DNA of 56,877 bases from Methylobacter psychrophilus (GTDB lineage Bacteria > Pseudomonadota > Gammaproteobacteria > Methylococcales > Methylomonadaceae). Both the position numbers and the translations under genes were made by a program. Of the stretch, positions 27,507 to 36,238 are shown piece after piece. The DNA lies in NCBI RefSeq assembly GCF_025583945.1, contig NZ_JAOEGU010000026.1, positions 1 through 56,877 on the forward strand, read 5' to 3'. The notes under the pieces are model-generated. The model was not told where the DNA came from, did no database searches, and saw only the letters and a program-made list of their open reading frames with translations. Each line of letters begins with the position of its first letter. Positions within the stretch are counted from its first letter, which is position 1.

Positions 27507-28109
27507 AGTCCGTAGTAAGGTTAAAACCACCGCCTTTTAGGCGGTTAGATTTATCTATGATTTTTTGACGTATGATATTGCTCTGCACTGAAAAGTAGGG
27601 GGTCTTATGGATTACCGTTATGGAAGTCATACTGTTTTTAAAATTCAATATCATTTTGTGTTTGTCACAAAGTATCGTTACAAGGTATTGAAAGGTGACG
27701 TTGGTTTGAAAGTTCGTGAACTGATTAGGCAAACATGTGAAGCCTTTGAGATAGAAATTCTGAAGGGTGTTGTTAGTCAGGATCATGTCCATATTTTGGT
27801 TTCTGCGCCACCCAATCTGGCACCGAGCGAAATTATGAGACGGATTAAAGGAAGAAGTTCGATGAAGCTGTTCGAGAGTTTTCCAGATTTGAAAAAACGC
27901 TATTGGGGGCGGCACTTCTGGGCACGGGGTTACTTTTGCGTGACTTCTGGCGAATTGACAGAAGAAATGATAAAAAATTATCTGGAACATCATTTTGAAC
28001 CCAAAGGAGATGATAATTTTAGGACAGAAACATGAACGGGTCTTATGACCCGTATCCGGACTTTAGTCCATAATACGAACCCACCAGCTTTAGCTGGTGG
28101 TTGTTCAGT
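27507..28109 (+). mobile_element. IS200/IS605-family element (tnpA only) inserted in tag
   Basis: A 603-bp element defined by the frame break in tag. It has a left-end hairpin (AACCACCGCC-TTTT-AGGCGGTT, about 27524-27546) and a right-end hairpin (ACCACCAGC-TTTA-GCTGGTGGT, about 28080-28101), the imperfect palindromes this family uses as single-strand recognition sites. There is no target duplication, as expected. The target immediately left of the element reads TTTTATT. No tnpB is present. Confidence 0.85.
27607..28035 (+). CDS. tnpA: IS200/IS605-family Y1 HUH transposase TnpA
   Basis: A 142-residue single-strand transposase. The HUH motif is His-Val-His in VVSQDHVHILVSAPP and the catalytic Tyr lies in EEMIKNYLEHHF; the N-terminal YHFVFVTKYRYKVLKG is the standard first strand. 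The frame is intact with a GGGG-type ribosome site upstream, so the element could still be mobile. It opens with MDYRYGSHTVFKIQYHFVF, characteristic of the IS200-like branch. Confidence 0.93.
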   Translation: MDYRYGSHTVFKIQYHFVFVTKYRYKVLKGDVGLKVRELIRQTCEAFEIEILKGVVSQDHVHILVSAPPNLAPSEIMRRIKGRSSMKLFESFPDLKKRYWGRHFWARGYFCVTSGELTEEMIKNYLEHHFEPKGDDNFRTET

Positions 28110-28643
28110 TGAATTTTTGATACTTGAGGGTGCTCAGGCAGGTTTAAGTTGGGTGACTATTTTAAAAAAACGTGAAGAATACAGAAAAGCTTTTGATGAT
28201 TTTGACGCACGTAGCATTGCATCTTATGACGAGAACAAAATCAATTCACTATTGGCTAATCCAGGCATTGTCAGAAACAAGCTAAAAATTAATTCTGCCG
28301 TAGGCAATGCCAAGGCTTTTTTGGCAGTTCAAGAAAGTTTTGGCAGTTTTGATGAGTATATTTGGTTATTTGTCGATGGCAGACCTTTGTGTAACCACTT
28401 TAAGACTGCTGCTGATCTTCCTGTTTCGACTCGTGTATCTGACTTAATGAGTAAGGACTTAAAAAAACGCGGATTTAAGTTTGTTGGCAGTACTATTTGT
28501 TATGCTTTTATGCAGGCAACCGGTATGGTGAACGATCATACAGTCAATTGCTTTAGATATAATGAAATTAAAAAAGCTTACAACACATGATTTATAGGTA
28601 ATGAAGGTGGTTTTTAAACTGATCAAGACAGGATTTTAAAGGG

Positions 28644-29513
28644 ATGGCCATAAAAAAACCGTCAAAAACAAAGCTTTCTTACAATGAAGGTGCGAGGCTT
28701 TCAGCGTGGCGGGAATCACTGAATGACATCATTTTTGGTTCTGAAACGGCCAAGGGTAAAGCCTTTGATATTGCGTTGAGTATCTGTATTTTGCTTAGTG
28801 TAGTGGTTGTCATGATGAGCAGTGTTGATAGCTTTCAGCAACAGTTTTCTTATAGCCTGGCGGCTTTAGAATGGGTATTTACCGCATTATTCACGCTTGA
28901 ATATGGTTTGCGTTTAATCAGCGTTCGGAGGCCTTGGCTATATTTTAAGAGTTTCTTTGGCGTGGTGGATTTACTGTCGATTTTACCAGCCTATCTGACG
29001 CTTATGATTCCAGGGGCAGAGTATATGCTCGTTATTAGAATTATCAGGTTATTACGTGTTTTTCGTATCCTGAAATTATCAGAGTATATGCAGGAAGCGA
29101 GTATTCTGATGACGGCATTAGGTAACAGTTCCCGAAAAATTATCGTGTTTCTTTATGCGGTATTAACGCTGGTTATTATTTTTGGGTCGCTGATGTATGC
29201 CGTTGAAAATAACGAAGCCGGGTTTACCAGTATTCCAAAATCTGTTTATTGGGCGATTGTGACCATTACTACTGTTGGTTATGGTGATATTGCACCGCAA
29301 ACCGTATTAGGCCAAATGATTGCTGCTACGCTGATGATAATGGGTTATGGCATCATTGCTGTGCCTACGGGCATCTATAGTGCCGAGCTTTATAAAACGT
29401 ATAATGCCGGAACAATCAGAAATGATGCCTGTCCTGATTGTGGTAAAACAGGGCATGATGTTGATGCTGACTACTGCAAATATTGCGGTCATCAATTGGA
29501 TGATACAAAATAG
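28644..29513 (+). CDS. Voltage-gated potassium-channel-like protein with C-terminal zinc ribbon
   Basis: A 289-residue six-helix ion channel. S4 carries repeated Arg (RIIRLLRVFRILKL, about 131-144), the pore has TTVGYGDIAP, and S6 contains MGYGIIAVPTGI. After S6 a short cytoplasmic tail ends in a zinc-ribbon-like CPDC...CKYCG (about 263-282), which is unusual for a channel and may act as a sensor or assembly module. Relatives are annotated as ion transporters or Kv-type channels. It starts at ATG with GGG upstream and appears monocistronic. Confidence 0.9.
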   Translation: MAIKKPSKTKLSYNEGARLSAWRESLNDIIFGSETAKGKAFDIALSICILLSVVVVMMSSVDSFQQQFSYSLAALEWVFTALFTLEYGLRLISVRRPWLYFKSFFGVVDLLSILPAYLTLMIPGAEYMLVIRIIRLLRVFRILKLSEYMQEASILMTALGNSSRKIIVFLYAVLTLVIIFGSLMYAVENNEAGFTSIPKSVYWAIVTITTVGYGDIAPQTVLGQMIAATLMIMGYGIIAVPTGIYSAELYKTYNAGTIRNDACPDCGKTGHDVDADYCKYCGHQLDDTK

Positions 29514-29596
29514 CATGACAGGTGAGTTTGATGCTATCCGGGTGCTGATTAAAGTTAGTTTGTCTTAATAAATCAATTGATAAGGAGTAAATCACT

Positions 29597-30037
29597 ATGC
29601 GTTATCTACATACCATGATTCGGGTTCATGATTTGAATGAATCTCTGGATTTTTTCTGTAATAAATTAGGATTGTTGCAAAATTACCGGTTTGATAGTGA
29701 GTCAGGTCGTTATACTCTGGTTTATTTGTATGCGCCGCTTGATGCGAATCAGGCAGTAAAGAGTGAAGCGCCATTAATAGAGCTGACTTATAACTGGGAT
29801 ACTGAAGACTATGAAGGAGGGCGTAACTTTGGTCATCTTGCTTTTGAAGTTGACAATATTTATGAGACTTGTCAAAAATTGATGACGGCGGGGGTATTAA
29901 TCAACCGTCCACCACGTGATGGCCACATGGCATTTGTGCGCTCACCAGACAAAATTTCTATTGAACTGTTACAGAAAGGTGAGTCGTTGGCTCCCGCAGA
30001 GCCATGGCTTTCCATGGAAAATACAGGGACTTGGTAA
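29597..30037 (+). CDS. gloA: Lactoylglutathione lyase (glyoxalase I)
   Basis: Metal-dependent enzyme converting the methylglyoxal-glutathione adduct to S-lactoylglutathione. Metal ligands and signatures are seen at residue 5 (His in RYLHTMIRV), Glu in [10 protein letters not shown], His in [10 protein letters not shown], and Glu in ISIELLQKG. Length is 146; the C-terminus extends about 15 residues beyond E. coli GloA. AAGGAG lies 9 bp upstream of ATG. A terminator follows. Confidence 0.94.
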   Translation: MRYLHTMIRVHDLNESLDFFCNKLGLLQNYRFDSESGRYTLVYLYAPLDANQAVKSEAPLIELTYNWDTEDYEGGRNFGHLAFEVDNIYETCQKLMTAGVLINRPPRDGHMAFVRSPDKISIELLQKGESLAPAEPWLSMENTGTW

Positions 30038-30044
30038 GGTTACG

Positions 30045-30071
30045 AAGGGCGACTGATTAGCCGCCCTTTTT
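30045..30071 (+). terminator. Intrinsic terminator after gloA
   Basis: AAGGGCG-ACTGATTAGC-CGCCCTT followed by TTT, 8 bp after the gloA stop. Confidence 0.7.
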
Positions 30072-30193
30072 GATAAGCCAAAGCCCCGGAGGGTGGTCGT
30101 TTTTTTCTATCCTGCACATTGAAAAGCCGATGCTTTTATTGGCTGATAGATAAAAAATGTCGACACGCCAACCACCCTGAACGATATTGGCTT

Positions 30194-30298
30194 TTAGTTC
30201 TTGGAATCTTTTTTGGATTTCTTTGCGGCTTTTTTTTCTTTTGGATTCATAGCCGGTTTTTTCTTGTCTTCTTTATTGCTTTTTTGTTCTTTGCTCAT
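30194..30298 (-). CDS. Lysine-rich small protein
   Basis: A 34-residue frame beginning MSKEQKSNKEDKKKPAMNPK and ending KKAAKKSKKDSKN, with an excellent ribosome site (GGAGG, 7 bp before ATG). Nearly half the residues are Lys; no hydrophobic segment. Very short Lys-rich proteins of this pattern are widely present in proteobacteria without known function; a nucleic-acid-binding role is only a guess. Confidence 0.65.
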   Translation of the reverse strand: MSKEQKSNKEDKKKPAMNPKEKKAAKKSKKDSKN

Positions 30299-30584
30299 GG
30301 TACTGCCTCCAAATAGTTGATGGGGTTTTTCTTAACACGAATTAAAATAACACAAGCATTGCTGTGTTTTGAAGATTAAGGTGGCGATATTTAACTGCCA
30401 AATACAGCGGGGTTAAGCATACTCTTATGCACTTGAAAGAACAACTTTAGCCAAACTGGATAAGGCAAGATAATTACAGGCTTGATTAGAGGTAATGTTT
30501 TTAGTTTTACATAGGTCACTAACTTGGCCAAACCGCCGATCAATGCCGATTGGTTCCTTAACTTTATAGTAGATTGATTTTTTG

Positions 30585-31250
30585 ATGAAAAAAACATCAT
30601 TTTTTAGTGTCATTATTACCCTGCTTATTAATATAACTATCTGTTTTTCAAATGAAAAAGTTTCACCAGAGAATAGGGTTGTGAAGGCGGCAACTTTTAG
30701 TTGTGCAGAAAATAAAACCATTCAAGCACTTTTTTTTGAAGATAAAGCCGAGCTTATTTTGAGTGATGGCAGGCATCTACTGTTGCTTCAGGCTATTTCA
30801 GCTTCAGGTGCCCGTTATACAAACACCGATGAATCATTGGTATTTTGGAATAAAGGTAATACCGCTTTTATAGAAGAAGGTAATAAAAGTACCTTTAAAG
30901 ACTGTATAACGGCAGTTAATAATCAGGCTTCTGCTCAATTAGCCAATCCTGCATCGGTTAATTGTTCAAAATCAGGCGGTGATTTGGTTATTGAAAAACG
31001 CGGTGATGGCGGCGAATACGGCGTGTGTACTTTTCAAGACAACAAAGCGTGTGAGGAATGGGCTTTGCTGCGTGGTGATTGTCCGCAGGGAGGCGTTAAA
31101 ACTACCGGATTTGATCGTATCGATCAGAAATACTGTGTCTGGCTTGGCGGTAAAACAGTGGCAGAGCCACAATCAGTTTGTATTTTTAAGGATGGTTCAA
31201 GTTGTTCTACTAAAGCCTTTTATAATGGAACCTGTACTGTCGGACATTGA
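30585..31250 (+). CDS. Secreted protein with MliC-like domain and two DUF333 repeats
   Basis: A 221-residue protein with a signal peptide (hydrophobic SFFSVIITLLINITICF). Residues about 35-105 resemble MliC, the inhibitor of C-type lysozyme: FSCAENKTIQALFF, then ILSDGRHLLLLQ, and a closing Cys. Two Cys-containing DUF333-like units follow (about 125-170 with SVNCSKSGG...GVCTFQDNKACEEW and about 180-218 with YCVWLGG...SVCIFKDGSSC). It probably acts in the periplasm against host or environmental lysozyme. ATG at 30585 is used; the TTG just before it is less likely. Confidence 0.75.
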   Translation: MKKTSFFSVIITLLINITICFSNEKVSPENRVVKAATFSCAENKTIQALFFEDKAELILSDGRHLLLLQAISASGARYTNTDESLVFWNKGNTAFIEEGNKSTFKDCITAVNNQASAQLANPASVNCSKSGGDLVIEKRGDGGEYGVCTFQDNKACEEWALLRGDCPQGGVKTTGFDRIDQKYCVWLGGKTVAEPQSVCIFKDGSSCSTKAFYNGTCTVGH

Positions 31251-31254
31251 TTAG

Positions 31255-31290
31255 AATGGGTAGAGGCAATTAACGCTTCTACCCATTTTA
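31255..31290. terminator. Bidirectional terminator
   Basis: AATGGGTAGAGGC (31255-31267) pairs with GCTTCTACCCATT (31275-31287) around a 7-base loop, with A and T runs outside. It separates the converging MliC-type gene and the aminotransferase gene. Confidence 0.7.
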
Positions 31291-31301
31291 GTCAGCGGTT
31301 T

Positions 31302-32483
31302 TTAAATGGCTTTCTTGATTCGTTCCAAAGCATTTTGGAGATTAGCCATGCTGGTGGCAATCGAAATGCGGATATGGCCTTCGGAGCCAAATGCAGAACC
31401 GGGAACCAAGGCAACGCCGGCTTTTTCGATTAAATAATCAGAAAACTCCAAATCGTTGTTAATGCCATCCAGGCGGGAAATAAGTTTTTCTATATTGGGA
31501 AACACATAAAAAGTGCCATCAGTTTCCAGGCACTCAACACCGTCAATACTATTAAGTTCTGCTACGACATAATCATGACGTTTTTTAAATTCAATGCACA
31601 TATTGCTGATAAAGCTTTGATCGCCAGTTAACGCTTCTTCGGCAGCATATTGTGAAATAGATGTTGGATTGGAGGTACTTTGTGACTGAATAGTGCACAT
31701 GGCTTCAATCAAATCAGCCGGGCCTGCGGCATAACCGATACGCCATCCGGTCATTGAATACGCTTTTGACACGCCATTCATAACCACCGTGCGGTCATAA
31801 AATTCTGGATGTGCATTTAAAATATTAACAAACGAGCCTTGATTCCAAAGAATGTGTTCATACATATCATCGGTGGCGATAATAATGTTGGGGAAATCAG
31901 CCAGTACGTCACCCAGCGCTTTCAGATCTTCCAGGCTATAAGCAACACCTGATGGATTGGAAGGGCTGTTAATAAAGATCAACCGGGTTTTTTCGGTAAT
32001 CGCAGCGCGTAACTGCTCGGGTGAAATTTTAAAATGTTGGGCTTGTGTGGTTTCAATAATAACCGGCACACCATCAGCCAGTAATACCATATCAGGATAA
32101 GAAACCCAGTATGGCGCAGGAATAATCACTTCATCGCCAGGGTTAATCATGGCCTGAGTCAGATTGTAAGAGCTTTGTTTACCACCGCAAGAAACCAGAA
32201 TTTGTTTAGGTTGGTAATCAAGGCCATTATCATTTTTAAATTTAGCGATAATTGCTTTTTTCAGGCTGGCAGTGCCATCTACGGCGGTGTACTTGGTAAA
32301 ACCGCTATTCATCGCCTTAACAGCCGCTGCTTTAATATGATCGGGCGTATCAAAGTCGGGTTCGCCTGCGCCAAGGCCGATAATGTCTTTGCCTGCGGCG
32401 CGCATTTGAGCGGCTCTGGCAGTAATTGCCAACGTGGGTGAAGGTTTAACTGCTTTGACTCTGTTGGATAGTGTGATGCTCAT
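31302..32483 (-). CDS. Aspartate aminotransferase (class Ib)
   Basis: PLP enzyme interconverting aspartate/2-oxoglutarate and oxaloacetate/glutamate. The fold-type I class Ib markers are GAGEPDFDTPDHI, KYTAVDGTASLKKAI, INSPSNPSG, the PLP Lys in NGVSKAYSMTGWRIGYAAG, and the substrate Arg in HIRISIA. Length 393 is standard. Some class Ib enzymes also accept prephenate, which cannot be excluded here. Monocistronic. Confidence 0.93.
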   Translation of the reverse strand: MSITLSNRVKAVKPSPTLAITARAAQMRAAGKDIIGLGAGEPDFDTPDHIKAAAVKAMNSGFTKYTAVDGTASLKKAIIAKFKNDNGLDYQPKQILVSCGGKQSSYNLTQAMINPGDEVIIPAPYWVSYPDMVLLADGVPVIIETTQAQHFKISPEQLRAAITEKTRLIFINSPSNPSGVAYSLEDLKALGDVLADFPNIIIATDDMYEHILWNQGSFVNILNAHPEFYDRTVVMNGVSKAYSMTGWRIGYAAGPADLIEAMCTIQSQSTSNPTSISQYAAEEALTGDQSFISNMCIEFKKRHDYVVAELNSIDGVECLETDGTFYVFPNIEKLISRLDGINNDLEFSDYLIEKAGVALVPGSAFGSEGHIRISIATSMANLQNALERIKKAI

Positions 32484-32688
32484 ATTCCGCCGTGTAATAG
32501 TAATGTAACAAATGACAGCAATTATACGCTATGTATAATGGCTTGCTAATAGTAGCGTATTAAAAAGTGGCATCAAAAGTTTTCCTCTCCAAAAAGAGAA
32601 GGCTGGGGTAAGGGGGGTTTCCTGTTCATTCCGTATCTTCTCTTCTCCCTTAACAAGAAGCGATTTTCATTACCGAGAAACAAGTTTA

Positions 32689-34695
32689 GTGCGAAAGAAA
32701 TTTAAAATTCATAGTCAATTTCAACCGGCTGGCGATCAGCCTACTGCCATAAAAGCATTGATTGACGGCTTAAGTGATGGTGAAGTTCATCAAACCTTGC
32801 TGGGGGTAACCGGCTCGGGAAAAACATTTACTATCGCCAATGTTATTAATGAGGTGCAGCGTCCCGCGATGATTATGGCACCCAATAAAACCCTGGCTGC
32901 ACAGTTATACGGCGAAATGAAAGAATTTTTTCCGGAAAACAGCGTCGAGTATTTTGTTTCTTATTATGACTACTATCAGCCGGAAGCTTATGTGCCGGCA
33001 TCGGATACGTTTATTGATAAAGATGCGGCGATAAATGAGCATATTGAACAGATGCGCTTATCTGCGACCAAGGCCTTAATTGAAAGAGGCGATACTATTA
33101 TTGTCGCAACGGTTTCAGCGATTTATGGTTTGGGCGAGCCGGAATCCTACTTTAAAATGGTGTTGCATCTGGTCAAGGGTGACATCATTAATCAACGTGA
33201 CATTCTGCGCCGTCTCGCAGAAATGCAATATACGCGTAATGATCTGGAATTACGCCGCGCTACTTACCGTGTGCGTGGTGAGGTAATTGATGTTTTTCCT
33301 GCCGAATCGGAACAGGAAGCCTTAAGAATCGAATTGTTTGATGATGAAGTGGAGCGGTTGTCCTTATTCGATCCATTAACCGGAGAAATAGTCCGGCGAC
33401 TGGCACGTTATACCATTTATCCAAAAAGCCATTATGTAACCCCCCGTGAGAATTTGCTGTCAGCGGTTGAATCCATAAAAATTGAGCTTATGGAGCGTCT
33501 ACAACAGTTGCGCTCACTAAACAAACTGGTAGAAGCTCAGCGACTGGAACAACGTACTCTGTTTGATATTGAAATGATATTGGAGGTTGGCTATTGCTCC
33601 GGTATTGAAAACTATTCCCGTTATTTGTCGGGCAGGATGGCTGGGGAATCACCACCTACCATGTTTGACTATTTGCCGGCTGATGCGCTGGTGATTATTG
33701 ATGAAAGCCACGTTACCATACCGCAAATTGGTGCCATGTATAAAGGCGATCGGTCGCGTAAGGAAACCTTGGTTGAATACGGTTTTAGATTGCCGTCGGC
33801 TCTGGATAATCGACCCTTAATGTTTGCCGAGTTTGAAGCCAAATCACCGCAACGAATTTATGTATCAGCAACCCCCGGTCCTTATGAGAGAGAGCATTCA
33901 GGCGTTTTTGCCGAACAGGTTGTCAGACCAACCGGCTTACTTGATCCGGTTGTTGAAGTGCGACCGGCAACGTCTCAGGTTGATGATTTATTATCAGAAA
34001 TTAATCTGCGTGTCAGCGTAAAAGAGCGCGTACTGGTCACCACCTTGACCAAAAGAATGTCGGAAGACTTAACGGAATACTTAGCCGAGCATGGCGTACG
34101 TGTGCGTTATTTGCATTCTGACATTGATACTGTAGAAAGAGTCGAGATTATTCGGGATTTACGTTTGGGGCAGTTTGATGTATTGGTCGGCATCAACCTG
34201 TTACGTGAAGGTCTTGATATACCCGAAGTGTCTTTGGTGGCTATTCTGGATGCCGATAAAGAAGGATTTCTGCGTTCAGTCGTGTCGTTGGTTCAGACGA
34301 TTGGACGAGCGGCGAGAAATATTAATGGTAAAGCCATTTTATACGGTGACCGGATTACCCGTTCCATGCAACAGGCGATAGATGAAACCGATCGCCGCCG
34401 GGAAAAGCAGCATCTGTTTAATCTTGCCCATGGTATTGAGCCCGCAACCATTCTTAAATCAATCACTGATATTATGCAGGTTGCTATTCCCGGTTCCGGT
34501 CCTCCGTCCAATAAAGCACTGGGTAAGGTGGCAGAATACGCTGCAGACTATAAAACGATGACACCCAGGCAATTGGGTAAAAAGCTCAAGCAACTGGAAG
34601 ATGCCATGTATGGCTATGCGAAAAATCTTGAATTTGAGCAAGCCGCCAGAATCAGGGATGAAATTAAGGTATTGCAAGAGCATTTGTTGATTTAG
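32689..34695 (+). CDS. uvrB: Excinuclease ABC subunit UvrB
   Basis: Damage-verifying helicase-like subunit of nucleotide excision repair. It has the Walker A motif in [14 protein letters not shown], the beta-hairpin [12 protein letters not shown], the Walker B box [11 protein letters not shown], motif [17 protein letters not shown], and the C-terminal UVR motif (about 630-665: [14 protein letters not shown]). Length 668 is normal. The start is GTG with no obvious ribosome site. Upstream (32580-32620) lies a purine-rich CTCTCC...GGCTGGGGTAAGGGGGG stretch typical of intergenic repeats. Confidence 0.96.
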   Translation: MRKKFKIHSQFQPAGDQPTAIKALIDGLSDGEVHQTLLGVTGSGKTFTIANVINEVQRPAMIMAPNKTLAAQLYGEMKEFFPENSVEYFVSYYDYYQPEAYVPASDTFIDKDAAINEHIEQMRLSATKALIERGDTIIVATVSAIYGLGEPESYFKMVLHLVKGDIINQRDILRRLAEMQYTRNDLELRRATYRVRGEVIDVFPAESEQEALRIELFDDEVERLSLFDPLTGEIVRRLARYTIYPKSHYVTPRENLLSAVESIKIELMERLQQLRSLNKLVEAQRLEQRTLFDIEMILEVGYCSGIENYSRYLSGRMAGESPPTMFDYLPADALVIIDESHVTIPQIGAMYKGDRSRKETLVEYGFRLPSALDNRPLMFAEFEAKSPQRIYVSATPGPYEREHSGVFAEQVVRPTGLLDPVVEVRPATSQVDDLLSEINLRVSVKERVLVTTLTKRMSEDLTEYLAEHGVRVRYLHSDIDTVERVEIIRDLRLGQFDVLVGINLLREGLDIPEVSLVAILDADKEGFLRSVVSLVQTIGRAARNINGKAILYGDRITRSMQQAIDETDRRREKQHLFNLAHGIEPATILKSITDIMQVAIPGSGPPSNKALGKVAEYAADYKTMTPRQLGKKLKQLEDAMYGYAKNLEFEQAARIRDEIKVLQEHLLI

Positions 34696-34874
34696 TCGGG
34701 CTTGTGGATATAACGCTATGAATTAATTAAGTACGCACGGCACGCCCTACAGAAAGTAATGTCGCTTAATCCACTTCGGGCGCTATAGCTTACCAAGTCA
34801 TGAACACTTAAAATCAATAGACCTGATAGCGGCTTCTGTATTATTCTAAACCCATAACAACGCAGGATTTAATA

Positions 34875-35057
34875 ATGAACCATTACGAAAATAGCAAAAA
34901 AGCACGGCGCGTGGCATCAGTTACTTATCTTATAATTATGGCAGTGATTCTTGGCGGAACTTTTTTATCAAACGAACAAAAAGAATTAGCTAAAAAACAG
35001 TCCCCCCAGTCTATAGAAAGAGCTAATGGTTTTTCTAATACCCCGGTTCAGAATTAA
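34875..35057 (+). CDS. Small single-pass membrane protein
   Basis: A 60-residue frame with a basic N-terminus (NHYENSKKARRVASVTY), one membrane helix (LIIMAVILGGTFL, about residues 20-32) and a polar C-terminus rich in Gln/Ser/Asn. AGGA lies 9 bp upstream of ATG. I do not recognise it. Confidence 0.5.
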   Translation: MNHYENSKKARRVASVTYLIIMAVILGGTFLSNEQKELAKKQSPQSIERANGFSNTPVQN

Positions 35058-35208
35058 AGGTGTCTGCTAAACATTATTGGATACTGCCTGATAGTGAATT
35101 ATTAGTTATAATCAAGTTAAAGAAATAACAGATTGTTTTATAAGAGATGTTCATGACTATTGCTTTAATCTGCTAAAATATCATTCCAATAAATAAGTGA
35201 GGTAAATT

Positions 35209-35514
35209 ATGATTAAATCAGAACTTGTAAATGTGCTAAATGATAAATTGCCGGAGCTTCAAAAAAAAGAAGTGGAATTAGCACTTAATGTCATTTTAGG
35301 ACAGTTGGAAAATGCATTGGTCAGTGGCGAACGCATTGAAATTAGAGGTTTTGGTAGTTTTAATTGTCGGCAACGGCCGGCGAGGATTGCGCGTAATCCT
35401 AAATCTGGTGAAGCCGTTAATTTACCGGCCAAAGTAACTATTCACTTTAAGCCAGGTAAAGAAATGAGAGATCGGGTTAATGCCGCCAGTGATAAATTTG
35501 ATATTACTGAATAA
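35209..35514 (+). CDS. ihfB: Integration host factor beta subunit
   Basis: DNA-bending nucleoid protein that pairs with IHF-alpha. It begins with IKSELVNVLNDKL, has the central ERIEIRGFGSFNCRQRPARI and the beta-arm signature ARNPKSGEAVNLPAK with the intercalating Pro, then HFKPGKEMRDRVN. IERGFG-type placement and the ELxxxL start favour the beta rather than alpha or HU types. Length 101. GTGAGG lies 8 bp before ATG. Confidence 0.9.
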   Translation: MIKSELVNVLNDKLPELQKKEVELALNVILGQLENALVSGERIEIRGFGSFNCRQRPARIARNPKSGEAVNLPAKVTIHFKPGKEMRDRVNAASDKFDITE

Positions 35515-35534
35515 AGGCTTCATTAACCGGGTCT

Positions 35535-35663
35535 TTAAGCACCACGACTATAGCCTTGCTGATCAAATAGTCTATTGATTAGCAGAATAAAAAGTTGGAA
35601 AAAAGCCGCACCCGCTATTGCAAAAAGAGAGGCTGTTAAGATCATTATGTTTATAATTTTCAT
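35535..35663 (-). CDS. Possible 42-residue membrane protein
   Basis: A frame starting MKIINIMILTASLFAIAGAA and continuing FFQLFILLINRLFDQQGY to the stop. It has a long hydrophobic stretch (residues 4-31) and a polar tail, with GGTGATG upstream as a weak ribosome site. It lies directly after ihfB on the opposite strand. No family recognised. Confidence 0.4.
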   Translation of the reverse strand: MKIINIMILTASLFAIAGAAFFQLFILLINRLFDQQGYSRGA

Positions 35664-36238
35664 ACGACATCACCGAATGTTTGTTTGATTTCGATGCTGA
35701 TAATCCTCTCGTTAAATAGGCAAAACAAGTAATTTAAGTATTAATTAAATAAAGATTAGTTAGCGCTTCAGGTGCTTTTTTTTGCGTCAGGTTGGTTCGT
35801 TGTTTATCTGCAACAACCCTTTGAAATGTCTTTTTTGTGTTAGAGATGAACTCATCATGAGAATGTCAACTTGTTAAAACAACAGATGAATAGTACTTCC
35901 CCGGCAGGATTTTTTGTATAAAAACAACACAGAAATCAATGCTTAATCATGGTTAAATTGGCATTTTAACAGGCATTATTTTCCGGTAATGACCGCAATT
36001 ACTGCCGGGAAAATTCTCTTTACAGGCGTTTTATAAATAGATGACTTTATGGCGAATAGACTGGATATAAGCCGATAAGAAGAGAAAATTCCCTATCGCC
36101 CTTATGATGATCCTGCCTAATAATGAATGAAGAAAAATGACAAACCTTTCATGGCATAATCCAAGGGTTTGGATAGTGTTACTGACGTAAATCATGTAGA
36201 ACCAAAAGTATTTTTTTTAAAAATAAAGGTGGTTGACT
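35664..36238. other. Gene-free interval before glgP
   Basis: About 575 bp. It contains an imperfect hairpin TTTTCCGGTAAT / ATTACTGCCGGGAAAA (about 35979-36014). I see no reliable ORF, RNA gene or repeat copy. The length suggests a long leader or a decayed gene. Confidence 0.4.

Larger units (their letters stand above)
27400..28590 (+). pseudogene. tag: DNA-3-methyladenine glycosylase I (tag) split by IS200/IS605 insertion
   Basis: The 5' part (27400-27506) starts at TTG with AAGGA 7 bp upstream and encodes KKCAWALTSPVSEYYHDLEW then GVPVHDDLLL. The 3' part (28110-28590) continues FEFLILEGAQAGLSWVTILK and ends with KKRGFKFVGSTICYAFMQAT and NDHTVNC. Joining 27506 to 28110 restores one frame with no base lost or gained, matching the Tag family through the catalytic Glu/Trp region (LEGAQAGLSW) and the zinc ligands (Cys near the N-terminus, H and C at the end). 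As it stands the enzyme, which removes 3-methyladenine from DNA, is inactive. Confidence 0.9.

Noticed and set aside
27507-28109. Possible TnpB/ωRNA system in the IS200/IS605 element
   Set aside because: The element is only about 600 bp and encodes TnpA alone; there is no room for tnpB.
32580-32640. Purine-rich stretch before uvrB as a regulatory element
   Set aside because: It resembles common intergenic repeat debris (CTCTCC...GGGGTAAGGGG) and shows no promoter or operator symmetry.
34696-34874. Possible tRNA or small RNA between uvrB and the small membrane protein
   Set aside because: No cloverleaf, GGTTCRAATCC-type T-loop or terminator could be found.
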